Below, one piece after another: positions 47,607 to 56,323 of a DNA stretch of 64,000 bases; position 1 is the first letter of the stretch, and every line of letters begins with the position of its first letter. Position numbers and translations under genes: made by a program. Origin of the DNA: Marinobacterium nitratireducens (GTDB lineage Bacteria > Pseudomonadota > Gammaproteobacteria > Pseudomonadales > Balneatricaceae). The DNA lies in the NCBI RefSeq assembly GCF_014645375.1, contig NZ_BMLT01000015.1, positions 19,283 to 83,282 on the forward strand, given 5' to 3'. The notes beneath the pieces are model-generated. The model saw nothing but the letters and a program-made list of their open reading frames with translations. It did no database searches and was not told where the DNA came from.

Positions 47607-49028
47607 ATGACGATTCAGCAGCGCGCCCGTGCCCGTTGTCACTGGATGCCGAAGCCGGACCGTAGCCGCGGCCCCCTGTACAAGACGCTGGTCGACCAGC
47701 TTGCAGCCGATATTGCCAGCGGCGTGCTCAAACCCGGCGACCGCCTGCCACCACAGCGGCTGCTCGCCGATGCCCTGGAGGTGACCGTCGGCACCATCAC
47801 CCGAACCTACCGCGAAGCGGAACGGCGCGGTCTGGTCGATGCCCGGGTCGGCAGCGGCACCCGGGTAAGGGGACAGCACAGCAGCATCCCGGGATTCCAC
47901 CACCTGTCCCGCGCCACAGACGACAATATCGACCTGTCGCTCAGCACCCCGATCGTCAGCGTACAACGCAGCCAGCAATTGGCCGACCTGATGCAACAGC
48001 TTGCGGCGCGGCCCGACGCTCTGGCCACCTCGCTCGAGTACCAGCCCGAACAGGGCAACGCCGCCATGCGGGAGCAGCTCGCCACCTGGCTCGGCAGCCA
48101 GGGCCTGCCGATGGGCCCCGGCGAACTGCTGCTGACTGAGGGCGGCCAGCACGCGGACTACCTGACACTGCAGACGCTGGTGCGACCGGGCGAAGCGGTG
48201 GCCTCCGACGCCCTGACCTATCCGGGAATGATCGCCGCAGCACGCCAGCTGGGTCTGAAGCACCTGCCGGTGCCGATGGATACCGAGGGCATGCGCCCGG
48301 ATGCGCTGGAGCGCCTGTGCCAGCAACAGCGCATCCGCCTGCTCTATCTGATGCCTGAGCACAACAATCCCACCGGTGCCTGCATGACCCGGGAGCGGCG
48401 CGAGGCGATCGTCGAAATCGCGCGCCGCCATGACCTGCTGCTGCTCGAGGACGGAGTCCAGTATGTGCCGGCGGACTTCAGAGGCCAGCCCTTTTACCGG
48501 CTGGCGCCGGAACGCTCGCTGTATATCTTCAGCGTCTCCAAGATCCTCGCCGGCGGCCTTCGCTTCGGCGCCCTGCGTGCTCCCGCGAACCTGATGCCAA
48601 AACTCAGCGCAGCCCTGCGCGCCCAGTGCTGGGCGACACCCGGACTGCCGGGCCTGGTGGCCTGCGAATGGCTGGCGTCGGGCCTTGCGGATGGCATCAT
48701 CGACTGGCACTGGCAGGAAGTCCGCGGCCGCCAGTCGCTGCTGCGCGAGCGCCTGGCCGGTTACGATATCCAGTCCCATCCGTGCAGCTTCCACGCCTGG
48801 CTGCATCTGCCGGAGCCCTGGCGTGCGGTCGACTTCGTGCGCCGTGCAGCGGAGCGTGGTGTGATCCTGATCGGCTCCGATCCCTTTTGCGTCGGCAGCC
48901 AGCCCGCGCCCCAGGCGGTGCGCATCTGCCTGACGCCGCCGCCCGACCGGGCGGCGCTGGATAGAGCGCTGCAGCAACTCGGTGAACTGCTGGCCCAGGC
49001 GCCACCGGTTCAGGCGATGCCGATCTGA
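47607..49028 (+). CDS. MocR/PdxR-type regulator (GntR wHTH fused to aminotransferase-like domain)
   Basis: A 473-residue regulator. The N-terminal winged helix (about residues 20-90) contains GVLKPGDRLPPQRLLADALE. The C-terminal fold-type I domain keeps the PLP lysine in SVSKILAGGLRFG and the LMPEHNNPTGA block, so PLP or an aldimine is the likely effector. GGAGAG precedes ATG 47607. It is divergent from a LysE-type exporter, its probable target. Confidence 0.92.
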   Translation: MTIQQRARARCHWMPKPDRSRGPLYKTLVDQLAADIASGVLKPGDRLPPQRLLADALEVTVGTITRTYREAERRGLVDARVGSGTRVRGQHSSIPGFHHLSRATDDNIDLSLSTPIVSVQRSQQLADLMQQLAARPDALATSLEYQPEQGNAAMREQLATWLGSQGLPMGPGELLLTEGGQHADYLTLQTLVRPGEAVASDALTYPGMIAAARQLGLKHLPVPMDTEGMRPDALERLCQQQRIRLLYLMPEHNNPTGACMTRERREAIVEIARRHDLLLLEDGVQYVPADFRGQPFYRLAPERSLYIFSVSKILAGGLRFGALRAPANLMPKLSAALRAQCWATPGLPGLVACEWLASGLADGIIDWHWQEVRGRQSLLRERLAGYDIQSHPCSFHAWLHLPEPWRAVDFVRRAAERGVILIGSDPFCVGSQPAPQAVRICLTPPPDRAALDRALQQLGELLAQAPPVQAMPI

Positions 49029-49082
49029 CCGGATACCTGTTTGCTACACTCAGGATACCCGCAGCAACAGCGTCTACTCGCT

Positions 49083-49352
49083 ATGGCCACGCTCACGTTC
49101 ACCCGCCACCTGGATCGCTACCTCGACTGTCCGCCCCGCAGCTTCGAAGCGGCGACGGTCGCTGAAGCCCTGGAACGGGCCTTCGACGAGAACCAGCGAC
49201 TGGCGAGCTACATCCTTGACGACCAACGTCACCTGCGCAAAAACATTGCTATTTTTGTGGATGGACACATGATCAGGGACCGCCGTCACCTCAGCGACGC
49301 CCTCGCCCCGGATTCCAGTATCTACGTGCTGCAGGCACTGTCCGGGGGCTGA
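49083..49352 (+). CDS. MoaD/ThiS-like ubiquitin-fold small protein
   Basis: An 89-residue beta-grasp protein ending in a Gly-Gly tail (YVLQALSGG), as needed for adenylation and thiocarboxylation or conjugation. HLRKNIAIFVDGHMI and HLSDALAPDSSIYV match the MoaD/ThiS fold. No MoaE or E1-like partner is adjacent; moaA is about 11 kb away. The start is ATG 49083. A weak ribosome site leaves the N-terminus a little uncertain. The next gene, 47 bases downstream, is an Asp-box propeller, a pairing that looks like a functional unit. Confidence 0.78.
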   Translation: MATLTFTRHLDRYLDCPPRSFEAATVAEALERAFDENQRLASYILDDQRHLRKNIAIFVDGHMIRDRRHLSDALAPDSSIYVLQALSGG

Positions 49353-49399
49353 ATGCAGCCACCCCGCCCCGTTCTGCACGAACTGACAGGACGCATCCC

Positions 49400-50488
49400 A
49401 TGGACCTGACACTTCACATCGGCACTCGCAAGGGGCTCTTCACCGCCCGTCGAGCGGCATCGGGAGACTGGCGGATCCTGCACCCCCCGCACTTTCTCGG
49501 CGAGCCGGTCACCATGCTGCTGGCGGACCCGCGCAATGGCGACCGCTACAGCGCGCTGAACCTCGGCCACTTCGGCGTCAAGCTGTTCCGTGCCGACCCG
49601 GGCAGCGAGGACTGGCGGGAAATCGCCGTACCCGCCTACCCTGTCGCAACCGACGGCGAAGGCCCCTCGCTGGCGCAGATCTGGGAACTGGTCCCCGGCG
49701 GCACCGACCGGCCCGGCAGCCTCTGGGCCGGAACCATCCCCGGCGGGCTGTTCCGCTCCGACGACCGCGGCGACAGCTGGACGCTGGTCGCAAGCCTGTG
49801 GCAGCGGCCGGAACGCGAGTTCTGGTTCGGCGGAGGCTACGACGCCGCCGGCATCCACTCGATCTGTGTGCACCCGCGGGACAGTGACCGCTTGAGCCTT
49901 GCCATCTCCTGCGGTGGTGTCTGGGAATCCTGCGACGGCGGCCTGAGCTGGTCTCAGACCGGCAAGGGGCTGCGCGCCGCCTTCCTGCCGCCCGAACAGG
50001 CCTACGAACCGGTCAGCCAGGACCCTCACCGCATGGTGCGCTGCGCAGCGGCGCCGGAGCGGCTCTGGATCCAGCACCACAACGGCATCTTCCGCTCCGA
50101 CGACGGGGCACGGAGTTTCGTCGAAATCGAGGACGTGAAGCCGTCGGTATTCGGCTTCGCAGTCGCGGTCCACCCGCAGGATCCGGACACCGCCTGGTTC
50201 GTGCCGGCGATCAAGGACGAGTTCCGCATCCCGGTCGACGGCCGCCTGGTTGTAATCCGCACCCGCGACGGCGGCCGAAGTTTCCAGACGCTGAACCGGG
50301 GTCTGCCGGCCGGGCCGGCCTACGACCTGGTCTACCGGCACAGCCTGGACGTCGACGCAAGCGGCGAGGTCCTGGCCTTCGGCTCCACCACAGGAGGACT
50401 CTGGGTCAGCGAGGATCAGGGGGACAGCTGGCAGTGCCTGTCGGCGCACCTGCCGCCAATCAGTGTGGTGCGCTTCGCGGGCTGTTGA
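49400..50488 (+). CDS. Asp-box (BNR/sialidase-type) beta-propeller protein
   Basis: A 362-residue protein with repeated Asp-box motifs: SDDRGDSW, CDGGLSW, SDDGARSF, TRDGGRSF and SEDQGDSW. These indicate a multi-blade propeller like sialidases or plant HCF136. There is no signal peptide, so it should be cytosolic. The catalytic residues of true sialidases (Arg triad, Tyr/Glu pair) cannot be recognised, so glycosidase activity is doubtful. GGACGCATCCC precedes ATG 49400. It follows a MoaD-like gene and may scaffold or chaperone its target. Confidence 0.8.
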   Translation: MDLTLHIGTRKGLFTARRAASGDWRILHPPHFLGEPVTMLLADPRNGDRYSALNLGHFGVKLFRADPGSEDWREIAVPAYPVATDGEGPSLAQIWELVPGGTDRPGSLWAGTIPGGLFRSDDRGDSWTLVASLWQRPEREFWFGGGYDAAGIHSICVHPRDSDRLSLAISCGGVWESCDGGLSWSQTGKGLRAAFLPPEQAYEPVSQDPHRMVRCAAAPERLWIQHHNGIFRSDDGARSFVEIEDVKPSVFGFAVAVHPQDPDTAWFVPAIKDEFRIPVDGRLVVIRTRDGGRSFQTLNRGLPAGPAYDLVYRHSLDVDASGEVLAFGSTTGGLWVSEDQGDSWQCLSAHLPPISVVRFAGC

Positions 50489-50614
50489 GCAGACGGAGCC
50501 GGGGCATTTCGACGCGCCCGGCAGGTAAAAACGGCAAGGCGCCGACCCGAACGCGGCTCCCGCGAGCCTGTTCCGCTGAGGCACCGCCCGGACCCGGTAG
50601 GAGGAGGTCTCATC

Positions 50615-51016
50615 ATGCTGCTGACCGTCGCCCACTTCGACTTTCCCTGGGAGGCACAGCTCGCCCGCACCCGCCTGGAGTCCGAAGGCATCGAGGCCTG
50701 GGTTGCGGATGAATACACGATTGGCATGCAGTGGCTCTACAGCAACGCGCTAGGCGGGGTTCGCGTTCAGGTGGACGCCGACGACCTCTTTCGCGCTCGC
50801 GCCATCCTCTCGGAAGACCGCAGCACCGATGTCGAGGCGCAGATCGGCGCAGACCCGCTGGTATGCCCCTGCTGCGGCAGCACACGAACCCACTACCATG
50901 TCCGGGGGCGCCGGGTGGCGTTTCTGATATTCCTCGGTTTCGACTTCCCGCTGTTTCCGGTGCGCCATATCCTGGAGTGCGACGCGTGCGGCGCCGCCAG
51001 CCGGCTTTACGGTTGA
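50615..51016 (+). CDS. DUF2007-domain protein with zinc-ribbon-like C-terminus
   Basis: A 133-residue protein. The N-terminal half (about residues 3-70) is a DUF2007 domain (AHFDFPWEAQLARTRLESEG ... NALGGVRVQV), related to the PII-like/signal-transducing fold. C84-x2-C87 and C122-x2-C125 could bind one zinc. The stretch RVAFLIFLGFDFPLFPV between them is hydrophobic. GGAGGAGG gives a very strong ribosome site. It may be cotranscribed with the propeller gene 126 bases upstream. The function is not known. Confidence 0.75.
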   Translation: MLLTVAHFDFPWEAQLARTRLESEGIEAWVADEYTIGMQWLYSNALGGVRVQVDADDLFRARAILSEDRSTDVEAQIGADPLVCPCCGSTRTHYHVRGRRVAFLIFLGFDFPLFPVRHILECDACGAASRLYG

Positions 51017-51082
51017 CGCAGGCTAGATTGTGGATCCGGTGCTACGCACCTTGATACACCCTCTCATTCCTATACAAAGACC

Positions 51083-51262
51083 GTAGGATGGGTGAAGCGA
51101 AGCATTGGCACGCCCTCGCCGTTTCCCGCAATTTTCGGGCTTCGTGTAACCCATCTTGCAGAATCGATCCAGCCCAGCGGAATGCGAACTCCTTGATGGG
51201 TTACGCCGCGACATGCCGCTGCGCACCGGGCATGGAGTGCCAAGGCGGCTTCACCCATCTAC
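51083..51262. repeat. Dispersed palindrome, GTAGGATGGGTGAAGC type
   Basis: GTAGGATGGGTGAAGC at the left and GCTTCACCCATCTAC at the right enclose about 150 bases. Inside are GTAACCCATC and GATGGGTTAC, a nested inverted pair. It fills the convergent gap before the response regulator gene. It is the longest member of the repeat class in the window. Confidence 0.75.
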
Positions 51263-51268
51263 GGCTAC

Positions 51269-51955
51269 TCAGCCATCAAAGCGATAGCCGACGCCGTGCA
51301 CCGTGACGATGATTTCGGGATTGCGCGGGTCGCGCTCCACTGCCTTGCGCAGCTTGGAGATGTGCTGGTCCAGAGTGCGGCTGCTGGGCAAGTAATGACG
51401 GCCCCAGCACTCGTCGAAAAGCTCGTCGCGACTCAGCACCCGGCCGGGGTTGCGGTGCAACAGCTTGAGAATACGCAGGTCCCGCAGGCTCAGGTCGATA
51501 CGGGAACCATCGCGCTCCGCCCGCAGCTGCGCCGGCCAGATCCGCAGGTCCGCCATGCAAAAGCTGTCCGGCTCGGTCGGCGACGCGCTGCGTTCCAGGC
51601 AGCGCCGCACCACCGCGCGGATGCGGGCGACCACCTCACGGCTGCCGAACGGCTTCTTGATGTAGTCATCGGCGCCAAGCTCGAGCCCCAGCACCTGATC
51701 GATCTCTTCCGATTTGGCACTGATGAAGATCACCGGCATTTGCTGATCCCGCTGCCGGATACGCCGGCACAGGCTGTAACCGTCGAGGCCTGGCATCATG
51801 ATATCGAGCAGTGCCAGCTGCGGGCGGCGCTGTTCGTACAATTGCCAGGCGGTCTCGCCGTCGGCCGCTTCCAGGCAGTCATAGCCTTCGGCTTCGAGCA
51901 GGTCCCGCAACCCCAGGCGGATGTTGCGGTCGTCTTCGGCGATCAGCACTATCAC
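51269..51955 (-). CDS. OmpR-family response regulator (CreB-like)
   Basis: A 228-residue two-component regulator. The receiver has acidic pair E7/D8, phospho-acceptor D51 in LLDIMMPGLDGY and K81. The C-terminal winged helix ends VHGVGYRFDG. The start is GTG 51955, within the last four bases of the kinase gene (GTGA), so the pair is translationally coupled. In-phase sequence further upstream is antisense-type noise inside the kinase gene. It is the last gene of a VWA, kinase, regulator operon. Confidence 0.9.
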   Translation of the reverse strand: MIVLIAEDDRNIRLGLRDLLEAEGYDCLEAADGETAWQLYEQRRPQLALLDIMMPGLDGYSLCRRIRQRDQQMPVIFISAKSEEIDQVLGLELGADDYIKKPFGSREVVARIRAVVRRCLERSASPTEPDSFCMADLRIWPAQLRAERDGSRIDLSLRDLRILKLLHRNPGRVLSRDELFDECWGRHYLPSSRTLDQHISKLRKAVERDPRNPEIIVTVHGVGYRFDG

Positions 51956-53637
51956 GGTCGGGTCTCCAGTCTGATTGTAAAGCAGGCACCGCTTTCGCTG
52001 GCTTCCAGGGTCAGGTCGCCGCCGTGGGCACGCGCCAGATCCCGCGCCAGGCCCAGTCCGATACCGGTGCCGGATACGCCATCGGTAAGTCGACTGCTGC
52101 TGCGGTAGAAGGGCTCGAATATGCGCTGGTGCTCCGTCGCTGCTATACCCGGTCCCCGATCCTGCACTTCCACGCACAGGGCCGAACCCTCCAGCCAGGA
52201 GCGCACCCGCAGCAGCCCGCTTTGGGGCGCGTACTTTTCGCAGTTGCCGAGCAGGTTGTTGAGGATCTGCTCCAGCACCGCGGGATCGTACTGCAGTTCG
52301 CGCCCGACGCCGGCATCGAAGGCCAGGTCGATCTCCCTCTGCAGCAGCAGCGGGGCGAAGGTCTGCAGGATGCGCTCGATCTGCTCGTCGGGATCGCTGC
52401 TCTGCGGCCGGATATTCAGCTGCCCACGCTGCACCCGCGCGAAGCTGAGCACGTTGTCGATCAGCCGTGCCAGCCGGCGGCTCTCGCCGGTGAGCACCTC
52501 GAGATAGCGCTGCACACCGCTGTCACTGTCATCCGACAGGCGATCCTGCAGCATCTCGGTATAAAGCCTGAGATTGGTCAGCGGGGTCTTCAACTCGTGC
52601 GAGACCTGATTGACGAAGTTCACCCGCTGCTGCGCCAGCCGCAACTCCCGGCCGTGCTCGCGGTATAGCAGATAGCCAAGCCCCGCCAGCCCTGCGGCCA
52701 GCAGCAGCAGCGGCACCGCCATATCGAGCCAGTCGGTCGCCGCGCGCTGCAGGCCGGGGGCATGGTATTCCAGGTGCCAGCTGCCCAGCGGATGGCTCAG
52801 GTTCCGGCTGCGCAGCGCCGCGCCATCGCCCTGGTAGGCGCCCCAGCCGTACAGCAGTTCACCGCGCCCGCCGAGCAGCCGGATTTCTGCATTACCCAGC
52901 TCGCCGCCGCTACCGTCGGGCAGCCGGTTGATCAGATCCGACAGCAGGCGCGCCTCGTTCAAGACGAAGCCCAGGGTACGGCCAGTGTGATCCCGCCACC
53001 AGTAGATGTGCATCAGACCGGCATCGACATACCAGGCGATCCATCCGGAAGCCTCCGCCACAGCTGGCTCCGCCTGCGGTGCCGCCGTTGGCACCCGGGG
53101 ATCCGGGAGGGTGCTGCGATCGACAGCCAGTTCCTGGGCTTCCCGTGACTGCAGTTTTCCGCTGGCAAGGTAGCCACTTCCGGTCGGCACGGGATTCGCC
53201 ACATGTGGATCGGCGCCTACCGGGTGGAACAGCTCGGAGGAGTCCCACAGCGGCTGCAGCCGTTCGACAAGGCCACGTTCCTCCCGGCTCAGCGCGCCGG
53301 CACGGGGCGGAAACAGACGTGCGCCGCTGTCGTCGAGCACGAAAAGCTGCCTGATATAGGCCGAATCCTTGGCGAAACGGCGCAGGGCCTCGGCGGGATA
53401 GTCGGGATCGGCCAGGCGATTGAGATCGGCGGCACGCTGGCGCAAAAGACTCTCTAGCTGCCGGAAGTGTCCCTGCAGATGCGCGTCTACCGAGGTCAGT
53501 TGCTGGTCGATCAGCTTCTGCAGCTGCACGTCCACCAGCTGCTGCTCCTGCTGCTGCAGGCGGTAGCCGAGGATACCGAGCAGCAGCACCGGGACCATCA
53601 CCAGCAGAACAAGCAACAGCGGCGCGCGGTATCTCAT
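51952..53637 (-). CDS. Membrane sensor histidine kinase
   Basis: A 561-residue kinase. Helix 1 is at residues 5-24 and helix 2 at about 303-325, enclosing a periplasmic sensor domain of about 280 residues that I cannot assign. The H-box FVNQVSHELKTPLTNLRLY has the phospho-histidine H347. N-box NNLLGNCEKYA, GPGIAATE and GTGIGLGLARDLARAHGG complete the ATP domain. It overlaps its response regulator by four bases and follows the VWA protein gene by 28 bases. The stimulus may involve the exported VWA protein. Confidence 0.9.
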   Translation of the reverse strand: MRYRAPLLLVLLVMVPVLLLGILGYRLQQQEQQLVDVQLQKLIDQQLTSVDAHLQGHFRQLESLLRQRAADLNRLADPDYPAEALRRFAKDSAYIRQLFVLDDSGARLFPPRAGALSREERGLVERLQPLWDSSELFHPVGADPHVANPVPTGSGYLASGKLQSREAQELAVDRSTLPDPRVPTAAPQAEPAVAEASGWIAWYVDAGLMHIYWWRDHTGRTLGFVLNEARLLSDLINRLPDGSGGELGNAEIRLLGGRGELLYGWGAYQGDGAALRSRNLSHPLGSWHLEYHAPGLQRAATDWLDMAVPLLLLAAGLAGLGYLLYREHGRELRLAQQRVNFVNQVSHELKTPLTNLRLYTEMLQDRLSDDSDSGVQRYLEVLTGESRRLARLIDNVLSFARVQRGQLNIRPQSSDPDEQIERILQTFAPLLLQREIDLAFDAGVGRELQYDPAVLEQILNNLLGNCEKYAPQSGLLRVRSWLEGSALCVEVQDRGPGIAATEHQRIFEPFYRSSSRLTDGVSGTGIGLGLARDLARAHGGDLTLEASESGACFTIRLETRP

Positions 53638-53665
53638 TCAGCTCCCTGTGAATCGGTGTACGATC

Positions 53666-55000
53666 TCAATACGTCTGTTGGGTGGCACGCTTGTACTGAC
53701 GCTCGCGCAATTCCTTGCGCTTGCGGCCCCAGTCCTCTTCGGAGGATAGCTCATCGGCGTCTTTCAGGGCTTCCTGCTCCTGCGCCTCGAGCCGCGGTGA
53801 ACTCAGTGCATCGGCCTGCTCTCCCAGCAGGGCTGCGCTCTTTTCGAGAATCTGCCGGGCACCCTCGACGTCACCCAGGTCGCGCCGTTCCACCGCTTCG
53901 CGACTGTATTCGTTGGCGACCTGCTCCACCGCCGCCTCCAGCGCGGGACGGTCGATCGCCTGCTCGACCTCGGCTTGCGAATCACTGAAGGAAGCCTGCA
54001 CCCGGCCGCCGAGCCGGGCCGGGCGCTGCGTCGCCAGGCTGGCGTAATCGATCTGCACCTCGGCCAGCTCGAGCCGGGTCCCCGCGGGCTGTGCCGGTAC
54101 CTCGACCTCGAGAACCAGATACTTTTCCTGCGCACTGTGCAGCTGATTCAGGCGGGTACGCACCCGATCGCCAATCACCTCGCCGTCACGTCCGAGCAAC
54201 CGCAACGGTCTCACGCCATTCAGGCAACGGATCTCGATGCTCAGATCCTGGGCCACCACCGACATCACATCCCCGAACTCGTACTGGAAGATGCGCGCCA
54301 GATCCTGCGCGTTCTCGACAAAGGCGTGATTGCCGTCACTGTAACCGGCCAGCTGAGTCATCAGGTCCTCGTTGTAACCAAGACCCAGGCCGATGGTGGT
54401 GACGCTGATTCCTTCGCGCGCCAGCGACTGACCGAGCCGGCCCAGCTCCGACGGCGACTGCGGCCCGACATTGGCGAGGCCGTCGGACAGCAGTATGATG
54501 CGGTTGACCTGGTTGCGATCGAGAAACTTGCGCAGCTCCCGAGCCCCCTTGCTGACACCGGCAAAGAGCGCGGTATTGCCGCCCGCCGAGATGCGACGAA
54601 TCGCCCGGTAGATGGGCTCGGGCTCGAGCAGCCGGGTGGCCGGCACCACCACCTCGACGCGGGAGTCGTAAGTCACCACCGAGACAATATCGCGCTCGTC
54701 GAGGCGCCCGATCGCCATGATCGCCGCCTCCCGGGCGTTGGCGATCTTGTCACCGCTCATGGAGCCGGACTTGTCCAGCACGATGGCGACGTTGGCCGCA
54801 ATGCGCTCGCGCAGACCCGAGCGTTCGAAACCGTCCAGCCCTATCTTGATGAACGCCTTCTGCGGCGCGCCCGCGTCCATCACCGGCGTGGCAAGACTGA
54901 GGTCCAGTGTCACGTCCTGGGCGCGAGCCAGCAGCGGCAGCGCAGCCAGCAGTAGCATCGCCGGCAACAGCCAGCGGTAAAACGTAGCGGTTCTGTTCAT
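53666..55000 (-). CDS. Exported von Willebrand factor A-domain protein
   Basis: A 444-residue secreted or periplasmic protein. The signal peptide runs to about residue 27 (YRWLLPAMLLLAALPLLARA). The VWA domain has an intact MIDAS, D76-x-S78-x-S80 in DKSGSMSG, with the later Thr in GNTALFAG and Asp in LLSDGLAN. The C-terminal 120 residues are acidic, helical and Arg/Glu-rich. ATG 55000 has GGGAG upstream. It heads the operon with the kinase and response regulator, so it may be a ligand-binding or sensing accessory. Confidence 0.88.
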   Translation of the reverse strand: MNRTATFYRWLLPAMLLLAALPLLARAQDVTLDLSLATPVMDAGAPQKAFIKIGLDGFERSGLRERIAANVAIVLDKSGSMSGDKIANAREAAIMAIGRLDERDIVSVVTYDSRVEVVVPATRLLEPEPIYRAIRRISAGGNTALFAGVSKGARELRKFLDRNQVNRIILLSDGLANVGPQSPSELGRLGQSLAREGISVTTIGLGLGYNEDLMTQLAGYSDGNHAFVENAQDLARIFQYEFGDVMSVVAQDLSIEIRCLNGVRPLRLLGRDGEVIGDRVRTRLNQLHSAQEKYLVLEVEVPAQPAGTRLELAEVQIDYASLATQRPARLGGRVQASFSDSQAEVEQAIDRPALEAAVEQVANEYSREAVERRDLGDVEGARQILEKSAALLGEQADALSSPRLEAQEQEALKDADELSSEEDWGRKRKELRERQYKRATQQTY

Positions 55001-55231
55001 GGTCCGACTCCCTGTGCTGTGGATCGTTTCCAAGCAGCCGGTTGCCGCTCTGCCTTCACTCTAGGGCCAGGACTCCCGATCCGGGTCAGCCAAACGTCTG
55101 GACTTTGTAAAAGTTCTGTAAAAAGCGCTGCCCCGTAATCCGTACGTCTGTTCAATATTCGACCGCTGCCCGGGGTTTATGGTATAAAGCCGCGCATTCC
55201 CAAAGGCTCGATTTCAGAGGGCAACACTACC

Positions 55232-55594
55232 ATGGCGATTATCCGCTGGATTCTCGGACGTATCATTCTCATCGTTGATTTTCTGACCACTCCGCGCGGC
55301 GTGAAACGCCCCGCCGATCAGCAGGCCGTGCTCGACGCCCAGACCGCCCGGCTGTCGCTGTACCAGTACAAGGCCTGTCCGTTCTGCGTCAAGGTCCGCC
55401 GTGCGGCGAAGCGCCAGTCGCTGAAGATCGAAACCCGCGATGCCAAGAACGACCCGCTCTACCGTCAGGAGCTGCAGGACCAGGGCGGCAAGCTGAAAGT
55501 GCCGTGCCTGCGCATCGAAAGCGACAACGGCGATATCCAGTGGATGTACGAGTCCGGCGACATCGTTCGCTACCTCGACTCCGTCGCGGCCTGA
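55232..55594 (+). CDS. Membrane-anchored glutaredoxin-like protein
   Basis: A 120-residue protein with an N-terminal hydrophobic segment (about residues 3-20) followed by a glutaredoxin/GST-N-type thioredoxin fold. The redox motif is C49-P-F-C52 in YKACPFCVK. The cis-Pro is in KVPCLRIE with a further Cys beside it, and a GSH-contact segment SGDIVRYL is near the end. The length is short, as for glutaredoxins. A TATAAA -10-like box lies at 55183. The anchor suggests action at the inner membrane, with the active site on the cytoplasmic side more likely. Confidence 0.85.
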   Translation: MAIIRWILGRIILIVDFLTTPRGVKRPADQQAVLDAQTARLSLYQYKACPFCVKVRRAAKRQSLKIETRDAKNDPLYRQELQDQGGKLKVPCLRIESDNGDIQWMYESGDIVRYLDSVAA

Positions 55595-56035
55595 CCCCTG
55601 CCCCAATCCGGATATCGAACAGCGCCTCGACAACGCCACCGTCGATTAGATTCTGCAGCTGCCTGCTCGACGGTGGCAGTAAGAGTCCGGCTCCCGGGCG
55701 ATGCCTGTGCCACACCATGCTGACACGGAGTGTTCGCCTATAGGGGTGTCCCCCTACCTCATCGACTTGCCGACTGGCGCTTTGGGCTTGCGCTCGATGG
55801 GTATTGTGTTTCAGGCACCCACTTCGCCCAACGGCTTGCTTCTGTACCACCAGTGAAACAAAAGTCGGCAAAGTAAGAAGTTGATTTGCCGGCTTATTCC
55901 AATCAAGTCTCCATATCGCGACATTATTGCGAAAAATATTCTAAGTAAGCCACATATTGTTAAGCGCACGAAAAAACTATAGTCACGGTACCTACCACGG
56001 GTTTACAGCCGTTAACCCGAGTGGGGCCCGACTCC
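55595..56035. other. Gene-free, A+T-richer segment
   Basis: No convincing gene. On the minus strand about 47 codons ending near 55756 read as protein-like (for example FTGGTEASRWAKWVPETQ) but have no start codon, so they could be the tail of a decayed gene. From about 55860 the base composition becomes clearly richer in A+T than the neighbours, and the promoter for the downstream RNA element is expected here. Confidence 0.45.
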
Positions 56036-56113
56036 CATGATCAAGCCACACCCGCAGTGATGCGGGGCCGGAAAGCCACGGATCTCCCTGAGATGGCCGG
56101 GTTGCCTTGAGTT
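56036..56113 (+). ncRNA. GEMM-like element (c-di-GMP-I riboswitch candidate)
   Basis: TCAAG and CTTGA close the element. A first hairpin CCCGCA-GTGA-TGCGGG carries a GNRA tetraloop. The linker GGAAAGCC matches GCAAAGCC of GEMM RNAs. A second hairpin, ACGGATCTC...GAGATGGCCG, contains the tetraloop-receptor-like side and is followed by GGGTTGCC. Order, spacing and these conserved strings fit the GEMM-I consensus as I remember it. The 5' strand (CAAGCC instead of GCAAACC) deviates. It lies about 210 bases upstream of a secreted-protein gene, a common GEMM target type. Confidence 0.55.
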
Positions 56114-56323
56114 TCGTCGTTGAATATGGACCAACGGCCGCTGTTTGGGGAGCTTCAGGCCCTGCATATGCAGACGCCAAAGAGCAAAGGAATGGTTGGC
56201 GATAATAGTCTCGCTCGGGCGGAACATGCACGCCCTAATGAGTAATCCCGCCCTGCTCGATTCCACGACGCCCTCACGGCCTTAGGAAGCAATGCTATCA
56301 AGCTCGCAAAAGGCTAGGTAATT

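Noticed and set aside
55640..55900. Protein-like minus-strand codons (FTGGTEASRWAKWVPETQ and so on)
   Set aside because: There is no start codon in the open stretch and a stop lies close upstream. At best it is a decayed fragment.
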